A stretch of DNA of 21,710 nt from the NCBI GenBank assembly GCA_049700195.1, contig JBNAVY010000033.1, positions 1-21,710 of the forward strand, in the 5' to 3' direction. Below the pieces are notes generated by a model. The model worked only from the letters and a program-made list of their open reading frames with translations, searched no databases and was not told the DNA's origin. Source of the stretch: JBNAVY01 sp049700195. Its GTDB lineage: Bacteria > Bacillota > Thermoanaerobacteria > Thermoanaerobacterales > Thermoanaerobacteraceae. The translations under genes and the position numbers were made by a program. Below, piece after piece: positions 8,069-15,542 of this stretch; position 1 is the stretch's first letter, and the number at the start of each line of letters is the position of its first letter.

Positions 8069-8883
8069 TGATACTTGATGAAATTATAAATAAAAAAAGA
8101 GAGGAGGTTGAAAAGAAAAAAATTATAATTTCAGAATTTGAATTAAAAAATTCTATAAATAAAAAGTATCATGGCAACTTTAAAAAGGCAATTAATAAAA
8201 AAGGTATGTCGATTATTGGAGAGATTAAAAAAGCATCACCATCAAGAGGACTTATAAAAGAGGATTTTAATCCTTCACATATTGCTTATATATATGATAG
8301 ATGTAATATTGATGCAATATCAATACTTACAGAGAAAAATTATTTTAATGGAGATGATTCGTATATAAAAGTTGTTAAAAATATAACACATAAACCTATT
8401 TTGAGGAAAGACTTTATTATAGATGAATATCAAATATACGAATCAAAAGCTTTGGGAGCAGATGCAATTCTATTAATTGCAGAAGTATTAGAAGAAAATA
8501 TATTTAATTTTTACATTACAGCAAAAAATATTGGATTGGATGTTTTAGCAGAAGTTCACGATAAAAAACATCTTTATTTAGCATTAGATGCGGGTTGCGA
8601 CATAATAGGAATCAATAATAGAAATTTAAAAAATTTTGAAGTAGATTTAAGTACAACACAAAAAATCATAAAGTATATACCTGAGGGGATTTTAAAAGTG
8701 TCAGAAAGTGGAATAAAAACACCCCAAGACATACAAAAGCTAAATCTTTTAGGAATTGATGGAGTTTTAGTTGGAGAGACCTTTATGAAATATGTTGATG
8801 ATATATTTTTAATCAAAAATTTTATATATGAAAGTAGAAAGGGGGAGGATTTTCTTGACGAAGGTCAAGATCTGTGGCCTTAG
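8068..8883 (+). CDS. trpC: Indole-3-glycerol phosphate synthase
   Basis: This 271-residue TIM-barrel enzyme closes the indole ring from carboxyphenylaminodeoxyribulose 5-phosphate. Signature GEIKKASPSRG is at 51-61, followed by LRKDFIIDEYQI, GADAILLIAE, GINNRNL and the phosphate-binding VSESGI and GVLVGE. AGGAGG at 8053-8058 within trpD is the ribosome site. The last 29 nt overlap the trpF start, and the C-terminal tail (about 15 residues beyond the barrel) is encoded in this overlap. Confidence 0.97.
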   Translation: MILDEIINKKREEVEKKKIIISEFELKNSINKKYHGNFKKAINKKGMSIIGEIKKASPSRGLIKEDFNPSHIAYIYDRCNIDAISILTEKNYFNGDDSYIKVVKNITHKPILRKDFIIDEYQIYESKALGADAILLIAEVLEENIFNFYITAKNIGLDVLAEVHDKKHLYLALDAGCDIIGINNRNLKNFEVDLSTTQKIIKYIPEGILKVSESGIKTPQDIQKLNLLGIDGVLVGETFMKYVDDIFLIKNFIYESRKGEDFLDEGQDLWP

Positions 8884-9466
8884 AAGGAAAGAAGATATCG
8901 AGTATGTGAATATGTTTAAACCAGATTTTGCGGGTTTTGTTTTTGCTAAAAGTAAAAGGAAAATAGATTTAAAGAAAGCAGCAGACCTTATAGGCTTACT
9001 TGATAAAAAAATAAAAAGAGTCGGGATTTTTTCGAATCAATCAATAAGCCAAGTAATATCAATTGCAGACATTTTAAATCTTGACATACTTCAGTTTCAT
9101 GGTGATGAAACTCAGGAATATCTTGAATACTTTAAAAGTTATACTTTGTGGAAGACAATAAAAATTAAGACAAAAGATGATTTAAAATATTTTGAAGAAT
9201 ATAAAGTTGATGCAATTTTATTTGATACATTATCTACTTACAGTTTAGGAGGTACAGGAGAGATTTTTAACTGGGATATAATAGAAAACATCAATTTCAA
9301 TAAACCAATTATATTAGCTGGGGGGCTAAACTCAAACAATGTTACAAGTGCTATAAAAAGAATAAAACCTTATGCTGTTGATGTTTCAAGTGGTGTTGAG
9401 ACAAATGAATTTAAAGATCCTGATAAAATAAAATTATTTATAGAGAAAGTGAGGAATTTTAAATGA
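8855..9466 (+). CDS. trpF: Phosphoribosylanthranilate isomerase
   Basis: This 203-residue TIM-barrel enzyme performs the Amadori rearrangement of phosphoribosylanthranilate. KICGLR (residues 5-10) holds the catalytic Cys7. QFHGDE, LFDT...GGTGEIFNW, LAGGL and VDVSSGVE are the family's later motifs. TTG 8855 is chosen because GGGGGAGG at 8841-8848 is positioned for it and the protein then begins directly at the first barrel strand. The in-frame ATG 8828 would add nine residues with no ribosome site. It overlaps trpC by 29 nt and trpB by 4 nt (ATGA). Confidence 0.95.
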   Translation: MTKVKICGLRRKEDIEYVNMFKPDFAGFVFAKSKRKIDLKKAADLIGLLDKKIKRVGIFSNQSISQVISIADILNLDILQFHGDETQEYLEYFKSYTLWKTIKIKTKDDLKYFEEYKVDAILFDTLSTYSLGGTGEIFNWDIIENINFNKPIILAGGLNSNNVTSAIKRIKPYAVDVSSGVETNEFKDPDKIKLFIEKVRNFK

Positions 9467-10638
9467 ATGGAAGATTTGGTATTTATGGTGGTCAATATGT
9501 TCCTGAAACTATAATGAATGCACTTATTGAACTTGAATCAGAATTTGAAAATGCAAAAAAGGACGAGAATTTTATAAAGGAATATAAGTATTATTTAAAA
9601 GAGTATTCTGGGAGGCCTACACCTTTATATTTTGCAGAAAATCTTACAAAAAAATTAGGTGGAGGGAAAATTTATCTTAAGCGTGAGGATTTGAATCATA
9701 CAGGTGCACATAAGATAAATAATGTTTTAGGTCAGATTTTATTAGCAAAAAGAATGAACAAAAAAAGGATTATAGCAGAAACCGGAGCAGGGCAGCATGG
9801 AGTTGCTACAGCAACTGCAGCAGCGATGTTTGGTATGGAGTGTGAAATATTTATGGGCGAAGAAGATATAAAAAGACAATCTTTAAATGTTTTCAGGATG
9901 AAACTTTTAGGTGCAAAAGTAACAGCAGTAAAATCTGGGACAAAAACATTAAAAGATGCTGTTAATGAAGCAATAAGAGATTGGGTAACAAACATAGAAA
10001 ATACTTTTTATGTAATTGGTTCGGTTGTAGGGCCTCATCCTTATCCTACTATGGTAAGAGATTTCCAAAGGGTAATTGGAGATGAAACAAAAGAACAGAT
10101 AATACAAAAAGAAGGGAAACTTCCGGATTATATAATTGCTTGTGTTGGTGGTGGAAGTAATTCAATGGGGATATTTTTCCCTTTTATTGAAGAAAAAAGT
10201 GTGAAGCTAATTGGTGTAGAGGCTGCAGGAAAAGGAATTGATACTTCTGAACATGCTTGTGCTATGGCTAAAGGTAGTGTAGGAGTTCTTCATGGTATGA
10301 TGACTTACCTATTGCAAGATAATGATGGCCTTATAATGCCTGTTTATTCAATATCTGCAGGACTTGATTATCCCGGTGTAGGTCCTGAACATGCATTTTT
10401 AAAAGATATAAAAAGGGCAGAATATGTTTATGCAACTGATGAAGAAGCTTTATCTGCATTTATGGATTTATCACAATCAGAAGGTATTATTCCGGCTTTA
10501 GAAAGCTCTCATGCTTTAGCATATGCAATGAAATTAGTCCAGAAACTCAATAAAGATGATGTTATTGTTGTAAATTTGTCAGGAAGAGGAGATAAAGATG
10601 TAAATACGGTTGCAAATATTTTGGGGGTGACGTTATGA
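9463..10638 (+). CDS. trpB: Tryptophan synthase beta chain
   Basis: This 391-residue PLP enzyme joins indole and serine to give tryptophan within the alpha2-beta2 complex. The PLP lysine is Lys84 in LNHTGAHKINN. The phosphate-binding glycine loop CVGGGSNSMGIF and the C-terminal LSGRGDKDV are present. Length and motifs match the TrpB1 type that partners with TrpA. The start overlaps the trpF stop (ATGA), and the stop overlaps the trpA start (ATGA). Confidence 0.98.
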   Translation: MNGRFGIYGGQYVPETIMNALIELESEFENAKKDENFIKEYKYYLKEYSGRPTPLYFAENLTKKLGGGKIYLKREDLNHTGAHKINNVLGQILLAKRMNKKRIIAETGAGQHGVATATAAAMFGMECEIFMGEEDIKRQSLNVFRMKLLGAKVTAVKSGTKTLKDAVNEAIRDWVTNIENTFYVIGSVVGPHPYPTMVRDFQRVIGDETKEQIIQKEGKLPDYIIACVGGGSNSMGIFFPFIEEKSVKLIGVEAAGKGIDTSEHACAMAKGSVGVLHGMMTYLLQDNDGLIMPVYSISAGLDYPGVGPEHAFLKDIKRAEYVYATDEEALSAFMDLSQSEGIIPALESSHALAYAMKLVQKLNKDDVIVVNLSGRGDKDVNTVANILGVTL

Positions 10639-11423
10639 ATAGAATAGATGATAAATTTGAGGCATTAAAAACAAATGGACGTAAAGCTCTTATAACATTT
10701 ATAACAGCAGGAGATCCAAACCTTGAGTCAACTTATAATATTGTACTTGCTTTAGAAGAGGCTGGAGCAGATATAATTGAACTTGGAATACCATATTCTG
10801 ATCCTTTAGCTGATGGCCCAACAATACAAGAAGCATCTTTAAGAGCACTTAAAAATAATATCAGTATACAAGATATAATGGAAACAGCTAAAAAAATAAG
10901 ATTAAAAAGTCATATACCTATAGTTTTTTTAGTCTATTATAATTCTATTTTTAAATATGGTACAGAGAGATTTTTAGAAGATTCTTATAAATCTGGAATA
11001 GATGGAATAATAATTCCTGATCTACCTCTTGAAGAGAGAAAAGAAATGCTTGATGAAGCTGCTAAAAGAAATATATATCTTATACCGTTAATTGCACCAA
11101 CTTCAAAAGACAGGATTAAAAAAATATCACAACAAGGGAAAGGATTTTTGTATTGCGTAACATTAACAGGTGTTACTGGGGCAAGGGAAGATATCACAAC
11201 TAATATAAAAGAGTATATGGATACTGTTTCACAATTTACTAATTTGCCAAGGGCATTAGGTTTTGGAATTTCTACACCTGAAATGGCAAAACAGCTTAAA
11301 AATTATTGTGAAGGTATAATTATAGGAAGTGCTATTGTAGAAAGAATTGCTAAGAGTTATAATAAATCTGATATGTTAAAGGAATTAAAAGATTTTGTAT
11401 CAAGTGTTAAAGAAGTTTTGTGA
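10635..11423 (+). CDS. trpA: Tryptophan synthase alpha chain
   Basis: This 262-residue TIM-barrel subunit cleaves indole-3-glycerol phosphate and channels indole to TrpB. Catalytic Glu49 (ELGIPYSDPLADGPT) and Asp60 sit exactly at the canonical positions. TAGDPN and the phosphate loops GFGIST and IIGSAIV are intact. GGGGGTGA before the ATG, inside trpB, is the ribosome site. aroF follows after 11 nt. Confidence 0.98.
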   Translation: MNRIDDKFEALKTNGRKALITFITAGDPNLESTYNIVLALEEAGADIIELGIPYSDPLADGPTIQEASLRALKNNISIQDIMETAKKIRLKSHIPIVFLVYYNSIFKYGTERFLEDSYKSGIDGIIIPDLPLEERKEMLDEAAKRNIYLIPLIAPTSKDRIKKISQQGKGFLYCVTLTGVTGAREDITTNIKEYMDTVSQFTNLPRALGFGISTPEMAKQLKNYCEGIIIGSAIVERIAKSYNKSDMLKELKDFVSSVKEVL

Positions 11424-11434
11424 AGGTGGTTTAA

Positions 11435-12220
11435 ATGGTTTATAAACTTATAAATAAAGATAATAAAAAAGCTTCATTTAAAATAGGCGACTTAGATATT
11501 TTTAAAGAAAAGATGTTAATAGCAGGGCCTTGTGCAGTAGAAAACGAGGATATGCTTTTTAAAACAGCGGAAAATGTTAAAAAAGCTGGTGCAAATATAT
11601 TAAGGGGAGGGGCATATAAACCTCGAACCTCTCCTTATTCTTTTCAGGGTTTGGGTATAGAAGGACTTAAAATATTAAGAAATGCAGGAGATGCATTTAA
11701 ACTCCCTGTTGTAACTGAAATTTTAGATCTAAGAGATATAGATATTATATATAAATACACTGATATATTTCAAATAGGTTCAAGAAATATGCAAAATACA
11801 CCTTTATTAAGAGAAGTAGGGAAAACTGACAAACCTATTTTATTAAAAAGGGGTTTTTCAGCTACTTATGAAGAATGGTTGTATGCTGCAGAATATATAG
11901 CTTTAGAAGGAAATGCGAACATTATTATGTGTGAAAGAGGAATAAGAACTTTTGAAACATATACAAGAAATACTTTAGATATTGCTGCTATACCTGTTAT
12001 TCATGAGCTTTCAAATCTTCCGGTTATTGCTGATTTAAGTCATGGTACAGGGAGAAGGAGTCTGATTTTGCCTATGGCTAAAGCGGCAATTGCAGCTGGG
12101 GCTGAAGGTATAATGGTAGAAGTTCATCCAGAACCTGAAAAAGCATTATCTGATGGAGAACAGTCATTAACTTTTGAAGAATTAAATGAATTAATAATAA
12201 ATATAAAACAGTATGGTTAA
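11435..12220 (+). CDS. aroF: 3-deoxy-7-phosphoheptulonate (DAHP) synthase, short type I-beta form without N-terminal regulatory domain
   Basis: This 261-residue enzyme condenses phosphoenolpyruvate and erythrose 4-phosphate, the entry step of the shikimate pathway that feeds chorismate to TrpE. Core motifs are IAGPCAVEN (about 30-38), LRGGAYKPRTSPYSFQG, QIGSRNMQN, LLKRGF, CERGIRTFE, VIADLSHGTGRR and VEVHPEP. Related Thermotoga-type enzymes have an N-terminal ferredoxin-like regulatory domain, and Bacillus forms have a chorismate-mutase domain. Here the barrel is preceded by only about 28 residues. Allosteric control is therefore probably absent (inference). It is the last gene of the Trp-controlled operon. 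AAGGTGG at 11423-11429 is its ribosome site. Confidence 0.94.
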   Translation: MVYKLINKDNKKASFKIGDLDIFKEKMLIAGPCAVENEDMLFKTAENVKKAGANILRGGAYKPRTSPYSFQGLGIEGLKILRNAGDAFKLPVVTEILDLRDIDIIYKYTDIFQIGSRNMQNTPLLREVGKTDKPILLKRGFSATYEEWLYAAEYIALEGNANIIMCERGIRTFETYTRNTLDIAAIPVIHELSNLPVIADLSHGTGRRSLILPMAKAAIAAGAEGIMVEVHPEPEKALSDGEQSLTFEELNELIINIKQYG

Positions 12221-12230
12221 ATAAATATTA

Positions 12231-12259
12231 TTGAGATTTTCATAAAATTAGTATATAAT
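12231..12259 (+). promoter_or_regulatory. Promoter of bcp
   Basis: TTGAGA at 12231-12236 and TATAAT at 12254-12259 are 17 nt apart. It begins 10 nt after the aroF stop. Confidence 0.75.
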
Positions 12260-12267
12260 TATTAATA

Positions 12268-12297
12268 TAAAATTATTATCTAAAGATAATAATTTTA
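12268..12297 (+). other. 5'-UTR stem-loop upstream of bcp
   Basis: A perfect 13-bp stem (12268-12280 with 12285-12297) closes a TAAA loop. Transcription from the promoter above would begin within a few bases of the 5' arm, so the mRNA would start with this hairpin. It could also help end aroF transcripts, but a proper U-tract is lacking. The ribosome site GAGGAGG follows at 12301. Confidence 0.6.
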
Positions 12298-12313
12298 AGA
12301 GAGGAGGTATTTT

Positions 12314-12775
12314 ATGATAGAAGTCGGGGATAAGGCACCTAATTTTGTACTTAATAACCATGAAGGTAAGAAAGTTTCATTATCTGATTTTATAGGCAAA
12401 AAAGTTGTTTTGTATTTTTATCCAAAAGATAATACACCAGGATGTACTAAAGAAGCTTGTTCTTTTAGAGATAACATTAAGCCTATAGAAGAAAAAAATG
12501 CAGTAGTTTTAGGTATTAGTACGGATGATGAAGTATCTCATAAAAAATTTATAGATAAGCTTAATTTACCTTTTATACTTTTAAGTGATAAAGACGCTAA
12601 AGTTTCTTTAGATTACGGAGTATATAAAGAAAAGAATATATATGGTAAGAAAAAGATGGGTATAGAAAGATCAACTTTTATAATTGATACTAAAGGAATT
12701 ATTAGAAAAATATACAGAAAAGTTAAAGTAGACGGTCATGTAGAACAAGTATTGGAAGCATTAAATGAAATATAA
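12314..12775 (+). CDS. bcp: Thioredoxin-dependent peroxiredoxin, BCP/PrxQ type
   Basis: This 153-residue cytoplasmic protein reduces hydrogen peroxide and organic peroxides with thioredoxin as donor. The PrxQ signature YPKDNTPGCTKEAC contains peroxidatic Cys44 and resolving Cys49 (CX4C). ISTDD, FILLSD and RSTFIID follow the usual fold. Length is typical. ATG 12314 has GAGGAGG 7 nt upstream. It has its own sigma-A-type promoter and a 5' stem-loop, and its last codons and stop lie inside a long palindromic terminator. It gives an anaerobe defence against oxygen. Confidence 0.95.
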   Translation: MIEVGDKAPNFVLNNHEGKKVSLSDFIGKKVVLYFYPKDNTPGCTKEACSFRDNIKPIEEKNAVVLGISTDDEVSHKKFIDKLNLPFILLSDKDAKVSLDYGVYKEKNIYGKKKMGIERSTFIIDTKGIIRKIYRKVKVDGHVEQVLEALNEI

Positions 12776-12820
12776 AGAGTTTAGGAATTCCTAAACTCTT
12801 TATATTTCATTTAATTTTTT
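12760..12820 (+). terminator. Perfect 56-bp palindrome plus T-tract ending bcp
   Basis: Positions 12760-12815 are a perfect palindrome centred at 12787/12788 (two 28-nt arms, no mismatch), followed by T through 12820. It includes the last four sense codons and the stop codon of bcp. The TTTAGGAATTCCTAAA centre plus T-tract is a convincing intrinsic terminator, but the arms are far longer than needed. Confidence 0.88.
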
Positions 12821-13029
12821 ATATGGGGTATTATATTTATATTGTATTTTAATTTAAAATTAAAATAAGAAGTATTTAAAACTTCATTTTATTTAATTTT
12901 TGTTGTAAACTAGTAATAAGTTAATTTTTGATTGTATATTTTATAATATGAGTTGTTAAAATAAAGGTTTAATTTGGTACTAATAAAGTATTTAATTGTG
13001 GAAAAATTAATTGTGAGGAGGAAAACGTC
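12821..13029. other. AT-rich intergenic region with the probable promoter of the DUF5665 gene
   Basis: The stretch is very AT-rich with short self-complementary runs (for example GAAGT-N7-ACTTC near 12870). A TATAAT at 12942-12947 could be a -10 box, but no good -35 lies 16-18 nt before it. AGGAGG at 13016-13021 is the ribosome site of the next gene. No ORF or RNA gene is evident. Confidence 0.4.
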
Positions 13030-13368
13030 TTGAAAAAAGACATAGATGTAAATAATACAGATGAAAAAAATATTACTACTAATAATAATATTTTATTGAA
13101 TTTAATTAAAAAGCAATTAGATCAAATGTCAGAGATGATGGAGAAAATGAAAATCGCTGATTATGTTGAACTTATGCAAAGCCCATACAGGTTATTATGG
13201 CTAAATTTTATAAGTGGTGTTGCGAGAGGATTTGGGCTTGCAGTAGGTTTTACTATATTAGGGGCTATAATAATTTATATTTTGAATCGATTAGTAGTAT
13301 TAAATTTACCCTTTATAGGCGATGTTATTGCAGATATAGTAAGAATAGTGCAACAAAAGCTTTATTAA
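13030..13368 (+). CDS. Small membrane protein, DUF5665-like
   Basis: This 112-residue protein has a polar, Asn-rich N-terminus (1-20), an amphipathic helix (21-45), a conserved-looking segment MQSPYRLLWLNFISGVARGFG (split at about 49-69) and one hydrophobic membrane segment (about 67-86). A short amphipathic C-terminus (NLPFIGDVIADIVRIVQQ) follows. The pattern resembles DUF5665 proteins found in spore-forming Firmicutes; function is unknown. TTG 13030 is used, with AGGAGG at 13016-13021 eight nt upstream. The YteA-like gene follows 17 nt later, so the two may be co-transcribed. Confidence 0.75.
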   Translation: MKKDIDVNNTDEKNITTNNNILLNLIKKQLDQMSEMMEKMKIADYVELMQSPYRLLWLNFISGVARGFGLAVGFTILGAIIIYILNRLVVLNLPFIGDVIADIVRIVQQKLY

Positions 13369-13385
13369 ATTAGGAGATGATTTAT

Positions 13386-13463
13386 TTGGATAGTAATAAA
13401 CTTTAACATTTTAGGCAATTACTTATTAAAGAAAAAAATGAAATATTAAATACGATAAAACAA
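13386..13463 (+). pseudogene. N-terminal segment of the YteA-like gene cut off by an in-frame TAA
   Basis: AGGAGATG at 13371-13378 is followed by TTG 13386 and the codons for DSNKL, then TAA at 13404-13406, then HFRQLLIKEKNEILNTIKQ in the same frame running without a break into ATG 13464. The translation on both sides of the stop looks like the expected N-terminal helix of YteA/DksA-type proteins. One base change (for example from GAA, AAA or CAA) accounts for the stop. Either the mutation is real or it is a base-call error. Confidence 0.75.
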
Positions 13464-14006
13464 ATGAATGAAAATGAAGGAATTGGTGGAACTGGCGAAA
13501 GAGATTATTATCATGAATTATCTTTAATAGATAATCATCCTGCTGATATAGCTTCAGAAGTTTATGAAACAGAAAAAAACTATGCATTAAAAGAAAATGA
13601 AGAACATATTTTAAACCAGATTGAAGATGCTTTAAAAAAGATGCAAGACGGTAGTTATGGTATTTGCAATCATTGCCACAAACCTATTGAAGAAGATAGG
13701 CTTGAAGCCTTGCCATATACTGCTCTTTGTGCAAAATGTGCAAAAGATAATGATCTTAACAGAAATGATTTAAAAAATTCAAGGCCAAATGAAGAACGTC
13801 TTTTGAGAAATCCATTTAGTGTTGCTGATATAAATGAAAAAGGTGAAATACAGTTTGATATAGAAGATTCTTATCAAGAAGTAGCAAGATTTAATAAAAC
13901 TAAAAATGGTTTAGATAATTATGATGATGTATACGATGATGAAAATGCAGGCTATGTTGAAATAACTGATAAAATAAGTAATGAAGATTATAAAAAAACT
14001 TTATAA
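13464..14006 (+). CDS. YteA-like sporulation/DksA-TraR-type zinc-finger protein (N-terminus interrupted)
   Basis: The 180-residue frame contains a helical region with EVYETEKNYALKENEEHILNQI and KMQDGSYGICNHC. This is followed by a C4 zinc finger CX2CX17CX2C (Cys68, 71, 89, 92) typical of DksA/TraR proteins, and an acidic tail that includes RNPFSVADINEKG. This matches the Firmicute YteA family, linked to sporulation but of unknown mechanism. ATG 13464 has no ribosome site. The natural start is probably TTG 13386, from which translation would stop after six codons. Functional product would need reinitiation, stop-codon readthrough, or correction of the sequence. Coordinates here are the uninterrupted part. 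Confidence 0.8.
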   Translation: MNENEGIGGTGERDYYHELSLIDNHPADIASEVYETEKNYALKENEEHILNQIEDALKKMQDGSYGICNHCHKPIEEDRLEALPYTALCAKCAKDNDLNRNDLKNSRPNEERLLRNPFSVADINEKGEIQFDIEDSYQEVARFNKTKNGLDNYDDVYDDENAGYVEITDKISNEDYKKTL

Positions 14007-14029
14007 AATCTCCGGGATTCCGGAGATTT
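14006..14029. terminator. Bidirectional terminator between convergent genes
   Basis: AAATCTCCGG and CCGGAGATTT form a perfect 10-bp stem with a GATT loop. It overlaps the stop codons of both the YteA-like gene (+) and the thymidylate-kinase-like gene (-). T-rich sequence follows moderately on both strands. Confidence 0.8.
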
Positions 14030-14723
14030 AAATTAAATTTAACAATTGGCTTATATCGTTTCTAAGAATGTTTTGAATTATCATAATATCTTTTTTTCCA
14101 TCGATAATTTTAAATCCATGCTCTACAGCCATAATGTCTAATTCTTTCTTTAATAAACTTTGATACTTTTGAAAACTTTCAAGCATATCATTTGATAAAC
14201 TTAAATCCATCCCGGATTCCCAGTAATCTAGCTGTCCATATTTTTTAAAAGCTCTGCCTAGAAGATATTCCGGTTCAATTTGCAAATAAAAAGTTAAATC
14301 TGGTATTAAAGCAAAACTAAAAAGTTCTTTTACCCATTCTTTTTTTGCACCTCTTATTATGTCTCTAGCCATTAGAGTGTATATATATCTGTCAGCTAAA
14401 ACTATCATTCCCGCTTTTAAAGAAGGTATTATTATATTTTCGAACTGATCAGCAAAATCTGTTGCATATAAAAGACTTAAGGTTGTCCTGCCAAGGAGGT
14501 TTCCTTTTTTAGCCTCGTTAATTGTGTTTTTTAATATTGATGATCTTTTTATCCCAGTACTTAATACACCATATCCTTCTTTTTCAAGCCAATTTTTTAA
14601 AAGCTCCACTTGAGTAGATCTGCCAGAAGCATCATTTCCTTCAATTACAATAAGTTTTCCTGTTATTTTGTCAATATTGATATTTTTAAGACCCCTGCCA
14701 TAAAAACCTCTTTTTTTATCCAT
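14028..14723 (-). CDS. Thymidylate kinase-like protein with altered Walker A (Lys to Arg)
   Basis: This 231-residue P-loop nucleotide-kinase homologue is paralogous to the adjacent upstream gene. Its Walker A reads EGNDASGRST, with Arg35 (codon AGA, 14619-14621) where the catalytic lysine should be. The DRY motif VLADRYIYT, the lid-like RDIIRGAKKEW, and the ESGMDLSLS...ESFQKYQ segment are shared with the paralogue. True Tmk makes dTDP from dTMP; with a mutated P-loop lysine this copy may be weakly active or regulatory. ATG 14723 is chosen over GTG 14735, because that GTG is part of the AAGGTGGGG ribosome site. It is last in the operon ppx - kinase-like 1 - kinase-like 2. Confidence 0.85.
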   Translation of the reverse strand: MDKKRGFYGRGLKNINIDKITGKLIVIEGNDASGRSTQVELLKNWLEKEGYGVLSTGIKRSSILKNTINEAKKGNLLGRTTLSLLYATDFADQFENIIIPSLKAGMIVLADRYIYTLMARDIIRGAKKEWVKELFSFALIPDLTFYLQIEPEYLLGRAFKKYGQLDYWESGMDLSLSNDMLESFQKYQSLLKKELDIMAVEHGFKIIDGKKDIMIIQNILRNDISQLLNLI

Positions 14724-14738
14724 GGTAAACCCCACCTT

Positions 14739-15530
14739 TTATAATTGAGAAGTATTTTCTTTACCTATTATACTTAAATATTCAGGGACTGTATAATCTT
14801 TTAAAAATTCATCTATATATTTTCTGAATAATTGTTGTTGTTCTTCAATTTTTAAAGTAGCATCTATTACAATTAAACCTTCATTTTCTATCATTGAATC
14901 ATATTGGTCTTTTATAAGACCTTGAAAAATTTTGAAACTTTCTTCAATATTATTACTTAATTTCAAATCCATACCTGCTTCGTGAAATTTCAGTTGTGGC
15001 CTTCCACTTAGTATTCTATCTATAGATATTTCAAGAGGAGCCCTAAAATAAAATGCAGCAGTTGGTTTAATTGCAAAACTATAAATATTTTTAACCCAGT
15101 CGATTTCTACACCTCTTGCTGCATCTCTTGCCCAAGCAGTATAAATGTATCTGTCAGCTAAAACAATATAACCTGCTTTTAAATGGGGTAAAATTTGTTT
15201 TTCATATCTGTCAGCAAAATCGGAAGCATGGATTAAACAAAATGTTGTTGGTGTCAAGAGATTTTTTTTCTTAGCTATTTTAGTAGCGTTTTTTACAAGT
15301 TCTGAAGAATTCCAAGTTGTAAAATATACTGGATAGCCTTTTCCTTCCAGATATCTTCTGAGTAGATGAAGTTGAGTACTTTTTCCGGAACCATCACATC
15401 CTTCAACAACAAAGAGTCTTCCTCTGTAGTTTTGACTTGATTGATTATCAAAATCAGATTGCATATTTACCACCTCAGATTCGCTTTTGCGAAATTTATC
15501 AATAACACCTTCCATAAATTTTCTTATCAT
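14739..15530 (-). CDS. Thymidylate kinase-like protein with intact Walker A
   Basis: This 263-residue P-loop kinase homologue has an intact Walker A EGCDGSGKST (Lys50), the DRY motif VLADRYIYTAWARD, a lid-like RGVEIDW and a distinctive EAGMDLKLSNN...ESFKIFQ segment not typical of housekeeping Tmk. The kinase fold begins only at residue 36. Two starts are plausible: ATG 15530 (AAGGTG upstream, next to the ppx stop) and ATG 15464 (GAGGTGG 6 nt upstream, giving 241 residues). The segment between them is a charged amphipathic helix. It lies 12 nt after the ppx stop, so co-expression is expected. The substrate may be dTMP or another nucleotide; I would not name it tmk on this evidence. Confidence 0.85.
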   Translation of the reverse strand: MIRKFMEGVIDKFRKSESEVVNMQSDFDNQSSQNYRGRLFVVEGCDGSGKSTQLHLLRRYLEGKGYPVYFTTWNSSELVKNATKIAKKKNLLTPTTFCLIHASDFADRYEKQILPHLKAGYIVLADRYIYTAWARDAARGVEIDWVKNIYSFAIKPTAAFYFRAPLEISIDRILSGRPQLKFHEAGMDLKLSNNIEESFKIFQGLIKDQYDSMIENEGLIVIDATLKIEEQQQLFRKYIDEFLKDYTVPEYLSIIGKENTSQL

Positions 15531-15542
15531 TTTAATCACCTT

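Noticed and set aside
8828..8854. Earlier ATG start for trpF
   Set aside because: It is inside trpC without a ribosome site; TTG 8855 has GGGGGAGG upstream and begins at the first barrel strand.
14028..15530. PPK2-type polyphosphate kinases for the two P-loop genes
   Set aside because: The P-loop and DRY motifs follow the thymidylate-kinase pattern; PPK2's characteristic Walker B region (DRSWYNR-like) is absent. A polyphosphate link rests only on the neighbouring Ppx/GppA gene.
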